A DNA stretch of 64,000 nt from positions 185,086,830-185,150,829 of the forward strand of contig NC_066581.1 of assembly GCF_024323335.1 (NCBI RefSeq), in the 5' to 3' direction. The notes under the pieces were generated by a model, which was not told the origin of the DNA, made no database searches, and saw only the letters and a list, made by a program, of their open reading frames with translations. Both the position numbers and the translations under genes were made by a program. This stretch comes from Lathyrus oleraceus. Taxonomy: Eukaryota > Streptophyta > Magnoliopsida > Fabales > Fabaceae. Positions 1-12,700 of the stretch are shown piece after piece. The first letter of the stretch is position 1, and each line of letters opens with the position of its first letter.

Positions 1-960
1 TCTCCTGAAATAATCAACGAGTTCATGGGAAGAAATGAAGAAGAACAAGCTGAAATTGAAGTCTCGGACAATGTCATATGCAGAGAGATTACTACTAAGC
101 AAGTGAAGGAATGGTCAAGGAAAAGGAAATTGTCTTTCAGTGCCTTGAGTGTCAAGTATGTTGTTCTCCATAGAATTGGAGCTGCAAATTGGGTTCCAAC
201 CAATCACACCTCCAATATAGCTACTGGTCTAGGTAAGTTTATCTATATTGTTGGGACGAAGGAAAATTTTGATTTTGGATCCTATGTTTTTTATCAAACT
301 ATGAAGCATGTTGCCTCTTATGATGTGAAAATGCCAATAGCATTTCCATAATTGATTTGTGGGGTTATCCTGAGTCAACACCCTAGTATCTTAATCAACT
401 CTAATAGTACATGTAAAAGGGACCCTCCTCTCTCATTGCATTATAGGTTGTTCACTGGGGAACATGTCCCATACATTGTCATGACATCTGGACAGACTCC
501 TTCAAGGCCTACTAACAGAACATGCATCCTATCAGAGCTGAAAGATATCTGCAAGACCTTGGATGAAACTATAAAAAGTTGTACTGAAAGGAAAAGCAAG
601 ACTGAAATGTTGATTAAGGCACTATCTGAAGAAAAAGGTGGTTTGAAAAGTGATGGAACATACGAAGAAGAAGAAAATGAAGATGGGTCTGATGCAAGTG
701 ATGATGAATATGCTACCAACCGTGATGAGGATTTAAGTTCTCTAGTTCTTTTGTATGTTGGTTATTCTTCTATTTCTTTTTGGGTTATGCCCTGGATAAT
801 TTTTTTTGTGCACTTTAAAAGTGCTCTTAGGTTTGTTTTGTTTATAAACTCTTATGACTTTGTTTTGCTAACATTGTTGTTTTGGTTAGTATGGTTTTTG
901 ACAAATTTAGGGCTAAAAATGGGGAGTATGTATAGGTATGTATGGTGTTGTTGCTTGTAG
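1..960 (+). pseudogene. Sirevirus envelope-like ORF (3' part, one internal stop)
   Basis: The frame is open from the window edge and, apart from one TAA at 349-351, reads to a stop at 958-960. The first part (motifs KYVVLHRIGAANWVP, TGLGKFIY) and the part after the stop (ICGVILSQHP, SLHYRLF, VPYIVMTS) match, from memory, the plant 'putative transposon protein' domain found in the third ORF of legume Sireviruses, often called env-like. An acidic stretch (EEEENEDGSDASDDE) and a strongly hydrophobic tail follow; the tail could be a membrane anchor or read-through. Polypurine tract and 3' LTR follow downstream, as expected for an ORF after pol. The 5' end lies outside the window. The in-frame stop makes it a probable pseudogene. 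No cellular role is claimed. Confidence 0.75.
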
Positions 961-1326
961 TGTGTTCTGCGTTTTGCCTCTTAGTCCCTCTTGCTTCTTA
1001 TGGGGGAACATGTGCATGTATGGAGGGGGAGTAACCCTTGGGCTAACTCAGCCCCTGCGCTTGACACTCAGGGGGAATGCCTGATACTTGTATTCATGTT
1101 GTTCATGATGTCAGGAACAATGTCCTGACATCCTATCTAAAAGTAAAAAAAAAAATCTATTGTATTTTACAGTATGAGGCATGTTGTTCGTTGCGCCTGC
1201 CTCTGGTGTTTTGTGTGAAAAAAGATGTCTTATGTTTTCTTGGTGATGAATATCCTTGTTTCTTACCCTCTTATTTGTTAGTTGTTGCAAATATTGTTTT
1301 AGCCAGAATTTGCCAAAGGGGGAGAT
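961..1326 (+). other. Sirevirus 3' untranslated region with multiplied polypurine tracts
   Basis: No gene. It holds three purine runs resembling the functional tract (about 1001-1008, 1023-1031, 1071-1076) and the canonical tract TTTGCCAAAGGGGGAGAT at 1309-1326, directly before the LTR. A perfect 10-bp inverted repeat (GATGTCAGGA at 1107-1116, TCCTGACATC at 1123-1132) lies between them. Multiplied tracts and hairpins upstream of the 3' LTR are, as I recall, reported for Sireviruses. Confidence 0.75.
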
Positions 1327-2201
1327 TGTTATGTCTAACATATTGTGATTGGCTGCATTTTGGAAAAACAAGTATTTTTTATGGATGTTAAACAAGATGT
1401 CCTGACATGTAGTTTCAACATTACAGCGTGACCAAGCTTAAGCATCTTGTGAGATTTAGTCTCTTTAATGTTTTATCTAAATATTCTCTGAAGATTTAGT
1501 TCACGTATATTATTAAGCGTTTTCCTAGTACCTGAAGATTATTGTGTCTTGACTTATATACGAAGTAATGATGTCAAGATATTTTAGGAAACATATGATT
1601 TGATTGAGGTCATATCTTCAGAAGATTGTGTAGAGATCTTGGATCTGCTACAAATCAAGATCGAATCCCATGCCTCTTCACTGTTATTTATAGAGTAGTT
1701 CTAAACCTAAGATCGTATCGAAGCAGCGCGGTATATTGTTATCATTAGGGTTTCGTGTGTGTGTTTCGTGTGAGCCATTTGGGTATCTCCTCGATACTTG
1801 AATTGGACCTGGGGTATTGAGTCGTAACTAATAATCCCTCATAAGCTTTTAAGCAAGAATGGGTTGTGTTTGTCATTTTTTTATTATCGTGTGGTTGAGG
1901 GAAGTGAGAGGGGTCTCATATCTAGGAGTTTCCTAGATAGAAAATTCCACGAGTAGAGATTAGGTGAGAAGTATGTAAAACCTGAGGTTGTTTAGGACTT
2001 CAAACTAATTATGTGATAATGGATTTCCTTCCTGGCTTGGTAGCCCTCAGGTGTAGGTGACATTGCATCGAACTGGGTTAACAATTGATTATGTTATTTT
2101 ATGTTATTTTAATCCTGTTATTGTTTGTCTGTGTGATATTGTGCAAACCCTGAGGTTGTGACATCGTGTACGACATCAGGGATCTGATTGCCAAAATTTC
2201 A
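1327..2201 (+). repeat. 3' LTR of Sirevirus (875 bp)
   Basis: It starts TGTTATGTC directly after the polypurine tract and ends in AATTTCA. The segment around 2025-2080 (CCTGGCTTGGTAGCC, GAACTGGGTTAACAA) is homologous to the reverse complement of the LTR at 7963-9696, so both belong to one broad family. A TATA-like TTATTTATAGAG lies near 1685. The next base pairs are Ogre gag sequence, so this Sirevirus apparently inserted into Ogre A; its 5' part and left TSD are outside the window. Confidence 0.8.
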
Positions 2202-2203
2202 AG

Positions 2204-2712
2204 ATGTTAATGCCAAATGTAACTTCCATGTTAGTTTACCGGGGCATACTACCGAGAAATGTTTGGATCTCAAATTCAAGGTATAAGACTTGCTCAATCG
2301 TAAGATTATTTCTTTTGCTGCCAAAAATCCAAACGTAAAGAGTAATCAAATGCCATGGCATAATAGCCCAACTGTCAATTTCATTGAAGGATCTGAATAA
2401 AATATCATAATCTAGAGGATTGACCAAGTGAAAACCCATATGACTAGGATACACAAAAAATTGATCTATTATAAGATGTTTGAGAGGTTTTACGATGATA
2501 GCAAAGTTTGTCTGCTCAATCCAGACAAATGTGAGAGAATGAAGAAGTGCCTTCAGCAGATGATGGACCAAGGTATGGTTCAAATCGGATACACAAAGAA
2601 AATAGAGGATGTTTCAGCTATAGAATCCCATAGGCACATACCCTTTGAGATCCCTTATCAAGGAGGAGAGGCGCATGCATCATTTCAGATCCCCGTACCA
2701 ATATCTTCTTAA
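2204..2712 (+). pseudogene. Ogre A gag C-terminus and gag-protease linker
   Basis: Two frames continue one degraded polyprotein. The first (2204-2400) shows the Tat-type zinc-finger spacing C-x2-H-x5-H-x4-C (CNFHVSLPGHTTEKC) followed by NPNVKSN, typical just after the nucleocapsid finger. The second (2428-2712) shows KVCLLNPDKCERMKKC and MMDQGMVQIG, the conserved linker between gag and protease. There is an in-frame TAA inside the finger region and a frameshift between the blocks. The N-terminal gag is absent because the Sirevirus boundary lies at 2201. Gag would coat genomic RNA in a cytoplasmic particle; this copy cannot. Confidence 0.8.
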
Positions 2713-2916
2713 ACAAAAATTTAAATACCAGTTCCACTACCTTCCCAAATTCCAGTACCGATGAAGTCAAAAGACCATATTATCTTCCATGTTCTTGCAT
2801 CATTCCTATTTTAAAGTACTAAGTCAATACCATGGAATTACAACACCATGACGTACGTGGGAGAGAATCCTCTAGTACTATAACCAGCAGTTACTAATAT
2901 AGGTGGTATTGGAGGT

Positions 2917-4135
2917 ATGAATCATAGTGGAAGAGTGTTCGCCCCCGAAAAACCACCAAAGAAGAATACTCTTGAGAATTCAAAAGGGAAAGAAGTCATA
3001 AGCTCGGGGGAGGGACCTTCCAAGAAGGTTGCGCCTCAAGAAGAAGCTGAGGAATTCTTAAAACTTACTAGAAAAAACGACTATAAGGTGGTGGATCAGT
3101 TAAACCAAACGCCTTCTAAAATATCTATACTGTCTCTTTTTCTAAGTTCTAAGGCTCATAGAGGAGCTCTATTAAAGATCTTGAATGAGGCACGTGTCAC
3201 CCAGGATATAACAGTAGATCAATTCGATGAAGTGATGGCTAACATTATAGCCAGTAGTTGCTTGGGGTTCAGTAATGACAAATTACCATCAAAAGAACAG
3301 ACCCGTGACAAGGCCTTACATATATCAGTTAAATGCCAAGATAGCCTCCTCTCAAGGGTACTAATGAACATGGGCTCATCTTTGAATGTCATGCCTAAGA
3401 ACACTCTCGCAAAACTAAGTATTGTGATGAATTTCATGAAGGCTAACATGTTGGTAGTCAAAGCTTTTAATAGTTCGGAGAGAATGGTAATCGGAGAATT
3501 CAACCTACCAATAATGGTGGGGCCACATACATTTATGGTTACCTTCTAAGTGATGGAAATTAGTCCATCTTACAGTTTCCTTCTAGGAAAACCTTGGGTC
3601 CATGTTGCAGGGGCCGTCACTTCCACCCTTCATCAAATGTTGAAATTCATAGTGGGTGATAAATTGATAATTGTTGAAGGCGAGGAAGACATGTTTATCA
3701 GCTACCTCTCGTTATTCAGATATATTGAAGAAGATGGAGGAATATTGGAAATACCTTTCCAAGCTTTGGAAATTTCATTGGTCATTCGAAGAAAAGACGT
3801 TCCAAAGAAAGAAAAGTCAATCTCTTCATGGGAAAAGATATCATACCTGATTAAGAATGGAGACACAATCGGTTGGGGCAAGTTGTTGGAGATACCTGAG
3901 AAGAAGGATTGGTTAGGGTTGGGTTACAAACCAACCAATAAAGAGTTTCAAAAGACCAATCAGAAGAAGCTCTGCACTCTCCAATAAGTTTTCCATGGTG
4001 TTGAAGTGAAGATTGCATGGCTGTAGTTGAAGAGGAAAATGAAGAGATGCCCAACTTGGTGTGTCAGTGCTTACTAAATGTTGTTCTCAACATTTGGAAG
4101 TCCGTCGAGATTCTTGAGATGATTTCTAGTCCAAA
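2917..4135 (+). pseudogene. Ogre A aspartic protease region (active-site Asp lost)
   Basis: The frame 2917-3549 and, after one stop, 3550-3987 contain the retropepsin domain: QLNQTPSKISILSL, VDQFDEVMANI, then VLMNMGSSLNVMPKNTL, FLLGKPWVH and STLHQMLKF. In Ogre/Tat proteases the motif around the catalytic residue is D-x-G-S-S-L; the homologous frame at 47784-48776 here reads VDIGSSLN. This copy has N-M-G, so the catalytic Asp is replaced by Asn and the enzyme should be inactive. A stop at 3547-3549 splits the domain. The exon ends in a degraded stretch at a putative splice donor at 4136. The product would have cleaved the gag-pol polyprotein during particle maturation. Confidence 0.85.
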
Positions 4136-4387
4136 GTAATTTATTGTTTTTTCTATAAAAACAATTATAATAAGTCCTTTGCTTTGCCCAAGGCAAATGG
4201 ATAAGCTTTGTAGGGCCCCCCTTTTTTTTAATGACTTATTTATTAATAAAGTTGCATTTTGTTTTCAATTGAGCTCCATTTTCTTTCGTTTAAAGTTTCT
4301 CAAAGATGGAAATGTTCTTTCATACACTCTCATTCCTAGCACTTCATACCAAAGATAATAATAAATAAAAATCTTCCTCAAATGCAG
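4136..4387 (+). other. Putative intron between protease and RT (Ogre A)
   Basis: It is AT-rich, starts GTAATT and ends CAAATGCAG, 252 bp. It separates protease coding sequence from the acidic stretch leading into RT. Ogre elements are known to carry a spliced intron at this place, and the homologous position in element B1 (49019-49274, 256 bp) has the same flanks, donor type and acceptor. Confidence 0.7.
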
Positions 4388-5594
4388 ATTAATAAATGAA
4401 CCTATTGAAAATGACATTGTTATAATACCTTACAACTTCAAATTCACGATTAACCAAGCGGAAGAAGGTGTTGAGGACGATTATGAGCTTCCTGAAGAGT
4501 TATCCAGACTGTTAAAGCAGGAGGGAAAAGTAATTCAACCTCATCAAGAACCAGTGGATGTGATCTATCTAGGAACTGAAGAAAACAAGAGAGAGGTCAA
4601 GATCGGTGCTTCCTTAAATGGTGAAATCAAGAAAAGATTGATCGAGCTCCTACGCTAGTACACATGTGTATTTTCTTGCTCATACCAAGATATGCTAGGA
4701 CTGGACACGAGCATTGTCGTACACAAGTTACCGCTCAAACCAGAATGCCCTCTAGTAAAGCAGAAACTGAGAAGAACTAGACCTGGCATGTCCCACAAAA
4801 CCAGAGAGGAAGTCAAAAAGCATCTCGACGCAGGGTTATTAGCCATTACAAAATATCCACATAAGGTTGATAATATCGTGTCGGTTCCGAAGAAAGACGG
4901 AAAGGTCATAATGTGCATAATCTACCGAGATTTGAATAAAGCAAGTCCTAAAGACAACTTCCCCCTGCCACGCATTGATGTGTTGGTAGATAACACCAAT
5001 CAACTTTTGGGCTTCTCATCCATGGACGGATTCTCTGGTTATAACCAGATAAATATGGCTCCCTCAGACATGGAGAAAACCATGTTTATCACCCTTTGGG
5101 GCACCTTTTGTTACAAGGTAATGCCTTTCGAATTAAAGAACACTGGGGAAACATACCAAAGGAAAATTGTGACTCTCTTCCATGAAATGATTCACAAAGA
5201 GATATAGGTCTACATCGACAATATGATTTCCAAATCAAAAACTAAAGAAGATCACATAGTCAACCTACAAAAGCTCTTTTGTCGTCTGAGGAAATTCAAG
5301 TTACGTTTGAATCCTGCAAAATGCACTTTTGGAGTCAGATCAGGAAAATTGTTGGAGTTCATAGTCAGCCAAAGGGGAACCGAAGTTGATCTAGACAAAG
5401 TAAAGGTCATCCAAGATTTTCCAGCTTCGAAGACAGAAAAAGAGGTTTGTGGATTTTTGGGGAGATTGAACTACATTGTTAGGTTCATCTCGCACTTAGC
5501 GGCCACGTGTGAACCAATCTTCAAGTTACTAAGGAAAGATCAAGAAATCGAGTGGAATGAAGGTTGTCAAAAGGCCTTCAATAAAATCAAGTAA
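4388..5594 (+). pseudogene. Ogre A reverse transcriptase (catalytic motif YIDN)
   Basis: After a leader (DYELPEELSRLLKQ, frame broken) the RT starts at LPLKPECPLVKQKLRRT and continues through PKKDGKV, RDLNKASPKDNFPLPRID, FSSMDGFSGYNQINMA and a degraded MPF block. A TAG precedes the catalytic strand, which reads VYIDNM where retroviral-type RT needs Y-x-D-D. The second frame (5223-5594) gives the connection to RNase H: LNPAKCTFGV, FLGRLNYI and FISHLAA. RT copies element RNA to DNA in the particle; both the stop and the D-to-N change say this copy is dead. Confidence 0.88.
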
Positions 5595-6560
5595 TATCTA
5601 CAAGATCCACCTATATTGGTGCCACCGGTTCCAGGAAGACCACTTATAATGTACCTAACAATACTTGAAGGTTTTATAGGTTGTTTACTAGGGCAACAAG
5701 ATGAGACCAGAAGAAAGGAACATGAAATCTACTACTTGAGCAAGAAATTCACCGATTATGAATCCCGATATTCTTTCTTAGAGAAAACTTATTGTTCTCT
5801 AGTCTAGGACACTCTGCGTCTAAGACAATACATGGTGTGTCATACTATTTTGTTGATATCCAAGATGGATCCTATCAAATATATTTTCGAGAAGCCGACA
5901 GTAACTGGAAGAATAGCCTGATGGCAAATGTTATTGACTTAGTACGACATCCAATATGTCACACAAAAATCTATCAAAGGAAGTGTACTAGCATATCATC
6001 TTTCTCATCAGCCAATGGAAGATTATCGACCTATACAATTTGACTTCCCCGACAAAGATGTTATGGTCATAAAGGATTGTGAGACCCCAGGTCCAGAGGA
6101 AGGATCCGAACCAGGATCATGGTGGACGTTTATGTTCGATGGTGCCTCAAACGCAATAGAGCATGGGATTGGAGTTGTCATAACTTCTCCAACAGGGTTT
6201 CATATTCCTTTCACAGCTAGGTTATGTTTCACTTGCACTAATAACATGGTCGAATGAAGCATGCATCCTGGGAATCGATGAAGCCATTGACCTAAGAATT
6301 AAGATCTTGGAAGTATATGGAGATTCCTCTCTTGTTATCAACCAAATCAAAGGAGAATGGGGGACCCATAATTCTAAGTTAATCAAGTATCGATACCATG
6401 TTTGGAAATTGATCACCTACTTTGACGAGATTACCTTCCACTACATTCCTCGGGAGGAGAATCAACTAGCAAACGCCTTGGCCAATTTAGTATATATGTT
6501 CAAGATCAAGTGGGCTAAAGAAGCACCTTCTATTATAATTCAACACTTGGAAGAGCTAGC
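5595..6560 (+). pseudogene. Ogre A RNase H plus second (archaeal-like) RNase H
   Basis: Two nuclease domains lie in series, as in the Tat/Ogre lineage. The first, about 5600-5830, shows GCLLGQQDETRRKEHEIYYLSKKF and ESRYSFLEKTYCSL, the gypsy RNase H with its EKT..L helix. The second, about 6015-6560 over two frames, shows FDGASNAIEHGIGVVI, FTARLCFTCTNNM, then in the next frame LEVYGDSSLVINQIKGEW and IPREENQLANALANL, the archaeal-like RNase H with DGAS, GDS and H-x-R-x-x-N-x-x-A-D/N blocks. Stops at 5805, 6255 and elsewhere plus frameshifts disable it. RNase H would remove the RNA strand during reverse transcription. Confidence 0.85.
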
Positions 6561-7840
6561 ATATTGTGTAGCAGTCAAAGCGGGAGTAGATAATAAACCT
6601 TGGTTCTATGACATTAAATAATTCCTTCAAAAACAAGAGTACCCTGCAAATGCTTCAAGTGGAGATAATAAAACACTCAGAAAACTGGCATCCCAATTCT
6701 TCCTCAATGTTGACGTACTCTACAAGAGGAATCACGACATGGTCTTGCTCGTATGTGTGGATGGACATGAAGCTGACATGCTTACTAAGGAAATTCATGA
6801 GAGATACTTTGGGACCCATGCCAATGGACATGTCATGGCTAAGAAGATTCTCATAGCAGGGTACTACTGTTTGACTATTGAAACTGATTGCTTCAAATAT
6901 GTCAAGAAATGTCACAAGTTCCAGATCTATGTGGATAAAGTACATATGCTGCCTACTCCCCTGAATGTCTTGACTGCTCTATGGCCTTTCTCCATGTGGG
7001 GGATAGGTATAATCGGAACGATCGATCCAAAAGCTACAAATGAACACTGGTTCATCCTGGTTACCATTGATTACTTCACCAAATGGGTAGAAGCTTCTTC
7101 TTACACTAATGTGACAAGATAAGTGATCGCCCAGTTCATCAAGAAAGAGATTATTTGTCGCTACGGTGTTCCTAATAAGATTATCACGGATAATGGGTTG
7201 AATTTGATTAATAAAGTGATGGACGAGTTATACGAGAGTTTTAAAATTGAATACCATAACTCGTCACCTTATCGAACAAAGATGAATGGCACAGTAGAAG
7301 CAGCTAACAAGAATATCAAAAAGATTATCCAGAATATGGTGAAAACCTACAAAGATTGGAATGAGATGCTCCCTTTTGCACTACATGGCTATAGAACTGC
7401 AATTCGTATGTTGACAGGAGCAACCCCATTTCTCTCTAGTATACAGCACTGAGGCAGTACTCCCTGTTGAAGTTGAAATACCTTCCTTGAGAGTCCTTAT
7501 GGAGACTAAACTGGAAAATACGGATTGGGTACAAACAAGATTCGACCAACTAAACTTATTAAAAGAAAAGCGTATGGCCACAGTATGTCATGGGCAAGTA
7601 TATCAAAGGGGGCTCAAGAAAGCATTATACAAAAAGGTTTGTCCTCATATATTCGAAGAAAGCGACTTAGTGCTAAGAAAAATACTACCCATCTACAAAG
7701 ATCCCCGTGGAAAATGGACCCCAAACTATGAAGGGCCATACATTGTGAAGAAGGCCTTCTCTGGCGGAGCCTTAATTCTCACAATCAAGGACGGAATGGA
7801 GTTACTAAGACCTGTGAACTCCAACGCAGTCAAGAAATAA
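6561..7840 (+). pseudogene. Ogre A integrase
   Basis: Integrase spread over frames 6739-7122, 7123-7452 and 7487-7840. The N-terminal zinc finger is recognisable (HEADMLTKEIHERYFGTH, then CHKFQIY), but the last cysteine of the CHKC pair is Phe. The catalytic core retains all three acidic positions: D in VTIDYFTKWVEA, D in IITDNGLN and E in NGTVEAANKN. The tail shows KWTPNYEGPYIVKKAF and a stop at 7838-7840. In-frame stops (7120-7122) and a frameshift near 7450 break it. It would insert element DNA into nuclear chromatin. The 3' UTR follows and is interrupted 122 bp later by the Sirevirus derivative. Confidence 0.88.
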
Positions 7841-7962
7841 TGTGCCTAGAAAAAAAGGATAAAAGCCCGTTAAGTCGGAAACCCAAATGGGCGGCTTAGG
7901 AAAAAAAGGTATATTATCCTAGTTGACTAAGACTCGAAAAGAGTGGTCCGTGTAAAAGTTAG

Positions 7963-9696
7963 TGAAATTCTGGCATAGTCAGAATTTAGATGTTCTACTC
8001 CAAGTCATGACATCTGATCCAACATTGTCACTAATACAACAAGACAATTATACAATTTAAACCCTGTACTAATATACACATGTACACATATGTCACGACA
8101 TCTGCTTCTATGTCACCCTAGAATGGAGGAACACCTAGTTCTGTGCATCTGGTAGAAAGACTCAGTAGAGAGCAACCATAGCTCTAACTTTTGTTATTTT
8201 CCTACACAGTTATCAGCAAGATGTCTCAATAGTGATTTGGACATCATCTGTTACATTAATCCAGTTTGCTGGCCTTGTACGTGTATTTCCTAAAATAAAG
8301 GTTGAACAAGTTAATCTAATTTCCACTTATTAGGGTGCTAACAAATAAGCTATTTGTTAGGTTCATTACATGTAGTTCAGTTGTTAGTTTCCTGGATTTG
8401 AGCCTGAGAAAATTACTGAAACAGAAAAACTAATCATCCTACAATTCAGCACATGTTGTCAGGAATGAATGTTACAACATTCAGTTTGACAACGAGACAT
8501 AAACCTCATACTGATTCAGTTATGTCCCTGAAAACCAACTGTGCTAAATTTGTTGTACTGCAATAGACTAACCAGTCTCTACTTCAGTATCAGCATACAT
8601 GACTAACTGTCAAGACATCCAGTTTGACAGTTTCACAATGATCCTTTGCCCAGGTCTGTTATCCTCTTGATACCCAGACTGAAATAAATACTGAACTGAA
8701 ACAGACAAACCAACCTGCCTATTATTCAGTATATGTTGATAATGACGAATGTCAAAACATTCTGATTGACATTCAAACAGAAGGCTATGTATCAGGTCTG
8801 TTCTTATCTGGATAAGCAGACTGAAATACAAGCTGAGTTATGGCAGACAAGATTATAACATGCAGAAGGTAAACCAACACAGGAAATTGTTAACCCAGTT
8901 CGGTGCAACATCACCTACTCTGGGGGCATACCAAGCCAGGAAGAAGATCCACTATCAACAGTATTAATTCAGAGTTAAACTCCCCCATTTACAACTCTTC
9001 ACTTAATCCCTACCCAATGCAATCTATACCTAGGAACTCCTAGATAGAAACCTCCAGTTTCCATTCCTATCACTACAAATACAATGTAATGTTAAACAAC
9101 TTGAACTTGCTTCACAGCTTCATTCAAGAACAGACAACTCTTACCTACAGGCTTTGAGTTACAAATACTCTCAGCTTTGAACACTAAGAAACACATGGTA
9201 ACCTTCCCACAGGTTGGGAGGTTTACCTCACACACACCCCTAATTTTTCATTCTAAGAGGCTTACAAAGACTAGGTTACAGTTTGCTATTTATAACCTAA
9301 TCACCCAACTGGATTTGGGCCTTCAGAAATCGCAGCAAACTTCTTCTTTGCTGTTACAAAGCCAGTAGAAAATTTATGCTACAAATAAGGTCTTCAATCC
9401 TAAAATCTCTCCATATATATCTCCATATTTGGAGCCTATATATATTCTGATTGAGTCTTTAAGACCTCCACATGGGAGTTAGGATATTCACCAAATATCC
9501 TCACTAATCCCAGAATATATACTGAATTAATTAATTCAATTTTCTACACATGTACGATGTCACAGACATGATGTCGTGACATCGTACATGACATGTTGGT
9601 CCAGATGTTGAACTTCTTCAACCCAACATATTAAAACAACAGAGATGATTACATTATTTGTTTTACAAAATTAGTGTCAATCCTAAGGTATTAACA
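7963..9696 (-). repeat. 3' LTR of non-autonomous Sirevirus
   Basis: It begins TGAAATTCTGGCA and ends GGTATTAACA on the + strand, so the transposon sense is minus. It contains a perfect 14-bp inverted repeat (CATGTACGATGTCA at 9549-9562, reverse complement at 9577-9590) and a TATATATA-rich promoter-like stretch near 9410-9445, downstream in the minus direction. Confidence 0.92.
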
Positions 9697-9714
9697 ATCT
9701 CCCCCTTTGGCAAA
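9697..9714 (-). other. Polypurine tract of non-autonomous Sirevirus
   Basis: The reverse complement reads TTTGCCAAAGGGGGAGAT, identical to the tract before the LTR at 1327. It abuts the LTR directly. Confidence 0.9.
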
Positions 9715-12700
9715 TTTTAGCTAAAACAAATAAACATTACACTGGACAATACATCCCAATATGGGTATGCTCTTCATCTCTGTCATTGTCTCCACCACCA
9801 CAAACACCAGAGTTGGTGTACATGAGGAAGTAGAGGTACAAGAATCAATTGCATCAGAACCCTTCCCCTCAATGGTAGAGCTTCCTGAAGAATATGTAAT
9901 GTTGAGTACATAGGTAGTGTAACTCAGATCACAAGACACAACTGTCCTCTTAACTCAGATCACAAGACACAAGTGATATGCCCAGTTAGTGACTTCTGTG
10001 CCTGAAGCCAACTTCTGCTTGCTACCACATTTTACTTGCTTCTGGTACATTCTCAGGACTATATTTCTCTCCCCCTTTTTAGCTAAACATTTGTAAATGA
10101 GCCCCTCGCAAAACCAGACCCAGGCGCAGTTTGCCCAAACCTTAACATACCCCATGGTTTAGAGGGAATGGAGTGTTTCTCTTGTGAGAAGAAGAGTGCT
10201 ATTACATCCTTTAAATAGTCCAGCCCGTGCTTAGGAATTAACGGTAGGAATAAATGCTTGGTCAAGATTCATTAATATTTGCTGAGAAACAGTCAGAGAA
10301 TCACCAACAAAATCTCAGACTATCTTTGAATACCTTTTATAGCTCTTGATTGTTTCTTTTCCAAAACAACAGTTCCAGTGCATGGAGACTATTCTCTATA
10401 TGCAGTCAGACACGTTGCACACGATGTCTTAACATTCAACGTGGCTTTTACCTGCATTCTTCAAGTATTCTTCCTATCAACATTTCCTGAGACCACTTTC
10501 GTACCTCCAGTAGCAACTTGACATCTGGCACCAATAAAGCCAAAATCACAAACACCAGTAGATGGTTACTCCCCCTGTACCACACAACTGTAACAATCAC
10601 ACTACATCCATATTTCCTCATGACTTTAAGATTCAGAAGGAAATAACAGCATTGTCCAAGGTAATGTCATGACATCCGGTCAGACATTCTTCTGCTCACT
10701 CAGCCTTGACACACACCACATCATCCCAATAACTAACACGGTGCCATACCTTGTTATCTGAGAACTCATAGACCATAAGCTTGATGATTACTTGCAGCGC
10801 AAAGGCAGAACTCCCCCTGTCATGAACAACCAACTCTCCTCTTGAACTTGGAGATCACACATGAACATATCCAACACCCCACAGTTGGACCTGCACATAC
10901 TTCCTGATTCAAAGAGAACCCAGACCACTTGATGAATGGAAAACATAAGACGCATCTTCATGTCTTCAAGAGCACACCCTCTGTTCAACCCTCTTAGCTG
11001 AACACATCCACACTCTGTGTCAATCTCTCTTCTAACCAGAACAGAGAACCACTTCACAAGATGTTCTAACATGAGTTAGGACATCCTTCACAACATAACT
11101 CCATCTGATACTCTTCAGATATCACTGAGTTATTGGCTTGATCCACAAGAGCCCGGACAGAACTTGGGACATATACATTCTCATCCCATTACAAGAGATA
11201 ATCTTCCATAGATAGCTCAGAACTCCTACCACAAGCTCCAAGAGATGAATAGAAAACACCTCATTTTATCTTCAACTTAGTAATTTGTCTCAGACTTTCC
11301 TCAAGAATAATCAGCTGCCATATGTTGATTATCTTGATTCTTCGAACTCACTTCTGAGATAGACCAAATGCCACTGGTTGAATACCTCCTTCATGAATCC
11401 TCATATGAAAAAGTCAAATGCCACTTTTTGACCTCTCCAAGTTTATCAGACTTCTCCCAAAGATATGCTGACCTTCCAAGTGAGACTTGAACTTCAAGCT
11501 ACATGTTAAACAAAACTTAGATTCTCTAAGACATGAACATGTAACATCTTCTCCATCCAGCAACTCCAAAGAACTGCAATGAGAACGACCTTTTTGAAGT
11601 ACCCAATCTACAGCTCTGTAGACCCTTCTATCTTAAGTTGATGTGCCACTTCACCAACTAAGATTCTGATGTTGAACCAAATGTCATAACATTGTGTTTT
11701 AACATTTAGCTGTTGAATTCAGCTCCTTCGTCTGCCACTTGAAAGAACTTCCTCCCTACACAGAACAAGAGTTCAATGCTCTCATAGACTTGATTGTGGA
11801 ACCAAGTTTGAGTAAACAACCTCCATCCTGCAGGTTTGCAGTTAAGTCATCCAAGCTCACACCCTGATGAATCCCTGCTTCTTTACCAAAGACATCAGAC
11901 ACTCTGATGCATGAGTCTTCAGAAGGACCAGTTAGAGACTAACCCTTCAGTTATACCAAGGATTCCACTTCCTAAAGCAAAGTTGTTTCCATGATGTTAA
12001 GAATGTTGCCACTTGTTCTTAACTCCACAGTGTGCATTAGCCAATGCACTTCCTTACCTAGATCAGAAATAAACTGATCCAAGTAACCACCATCAAGACT
12101 ATGATGTCTTCTTCTTCTTGTACACCCCAAGGCTGAACATGTTTCTTGCCAAGAAACCTTTTCAGAGATCATATGATCTTGCTGCCACCAAAGAGATAGA
12201 TCATAAACCAATGTACTATCCTTCTTGTGATTCTGCACAGAATCTTGAAGATGAGATGTTCCAACATCTTTAAGAACATCAGTTATCTGGAGCTCCAAGG
12301 ATAATCAATTAAATACTTGTACTTGGCACAAGTAGACATGGATCTTAAATCCTTTCCCAATTATCCTTTCAGATACTTCCACCATAAGAATACTTTGGAA
12401 ATACTCTTCTTGTGTCATCATCATCTGCTTGCGAGCACCTCAACAGTCTTGAGAATCTTTCCAGATTAGATTCACCCTTAGGAATGAGAGAGATGAATCC
12501 TTCCTTGCATATGTGTCACACAACAGCCAGAACCCATGTGACACAGGTCAACAGCCAACCAGACCCTAGGCAGACCAAACGTGAGGAGGTTAATCAAAGC
12601 TCCCCCTCAAATTAACAAGCATGGAAACTCCACACCAATATCCATGCATTGTACACAAATGTCTCAACATGACATACACCATCCCTACCAGTGGCACTAA

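Noticed and set aside
12412..12615. Host gene exons in the 9.7-13.9 kb interval
   Set aside because: Bounded by perfect LTR-element signals; open frames are short, lack domain similarity and codon structure.
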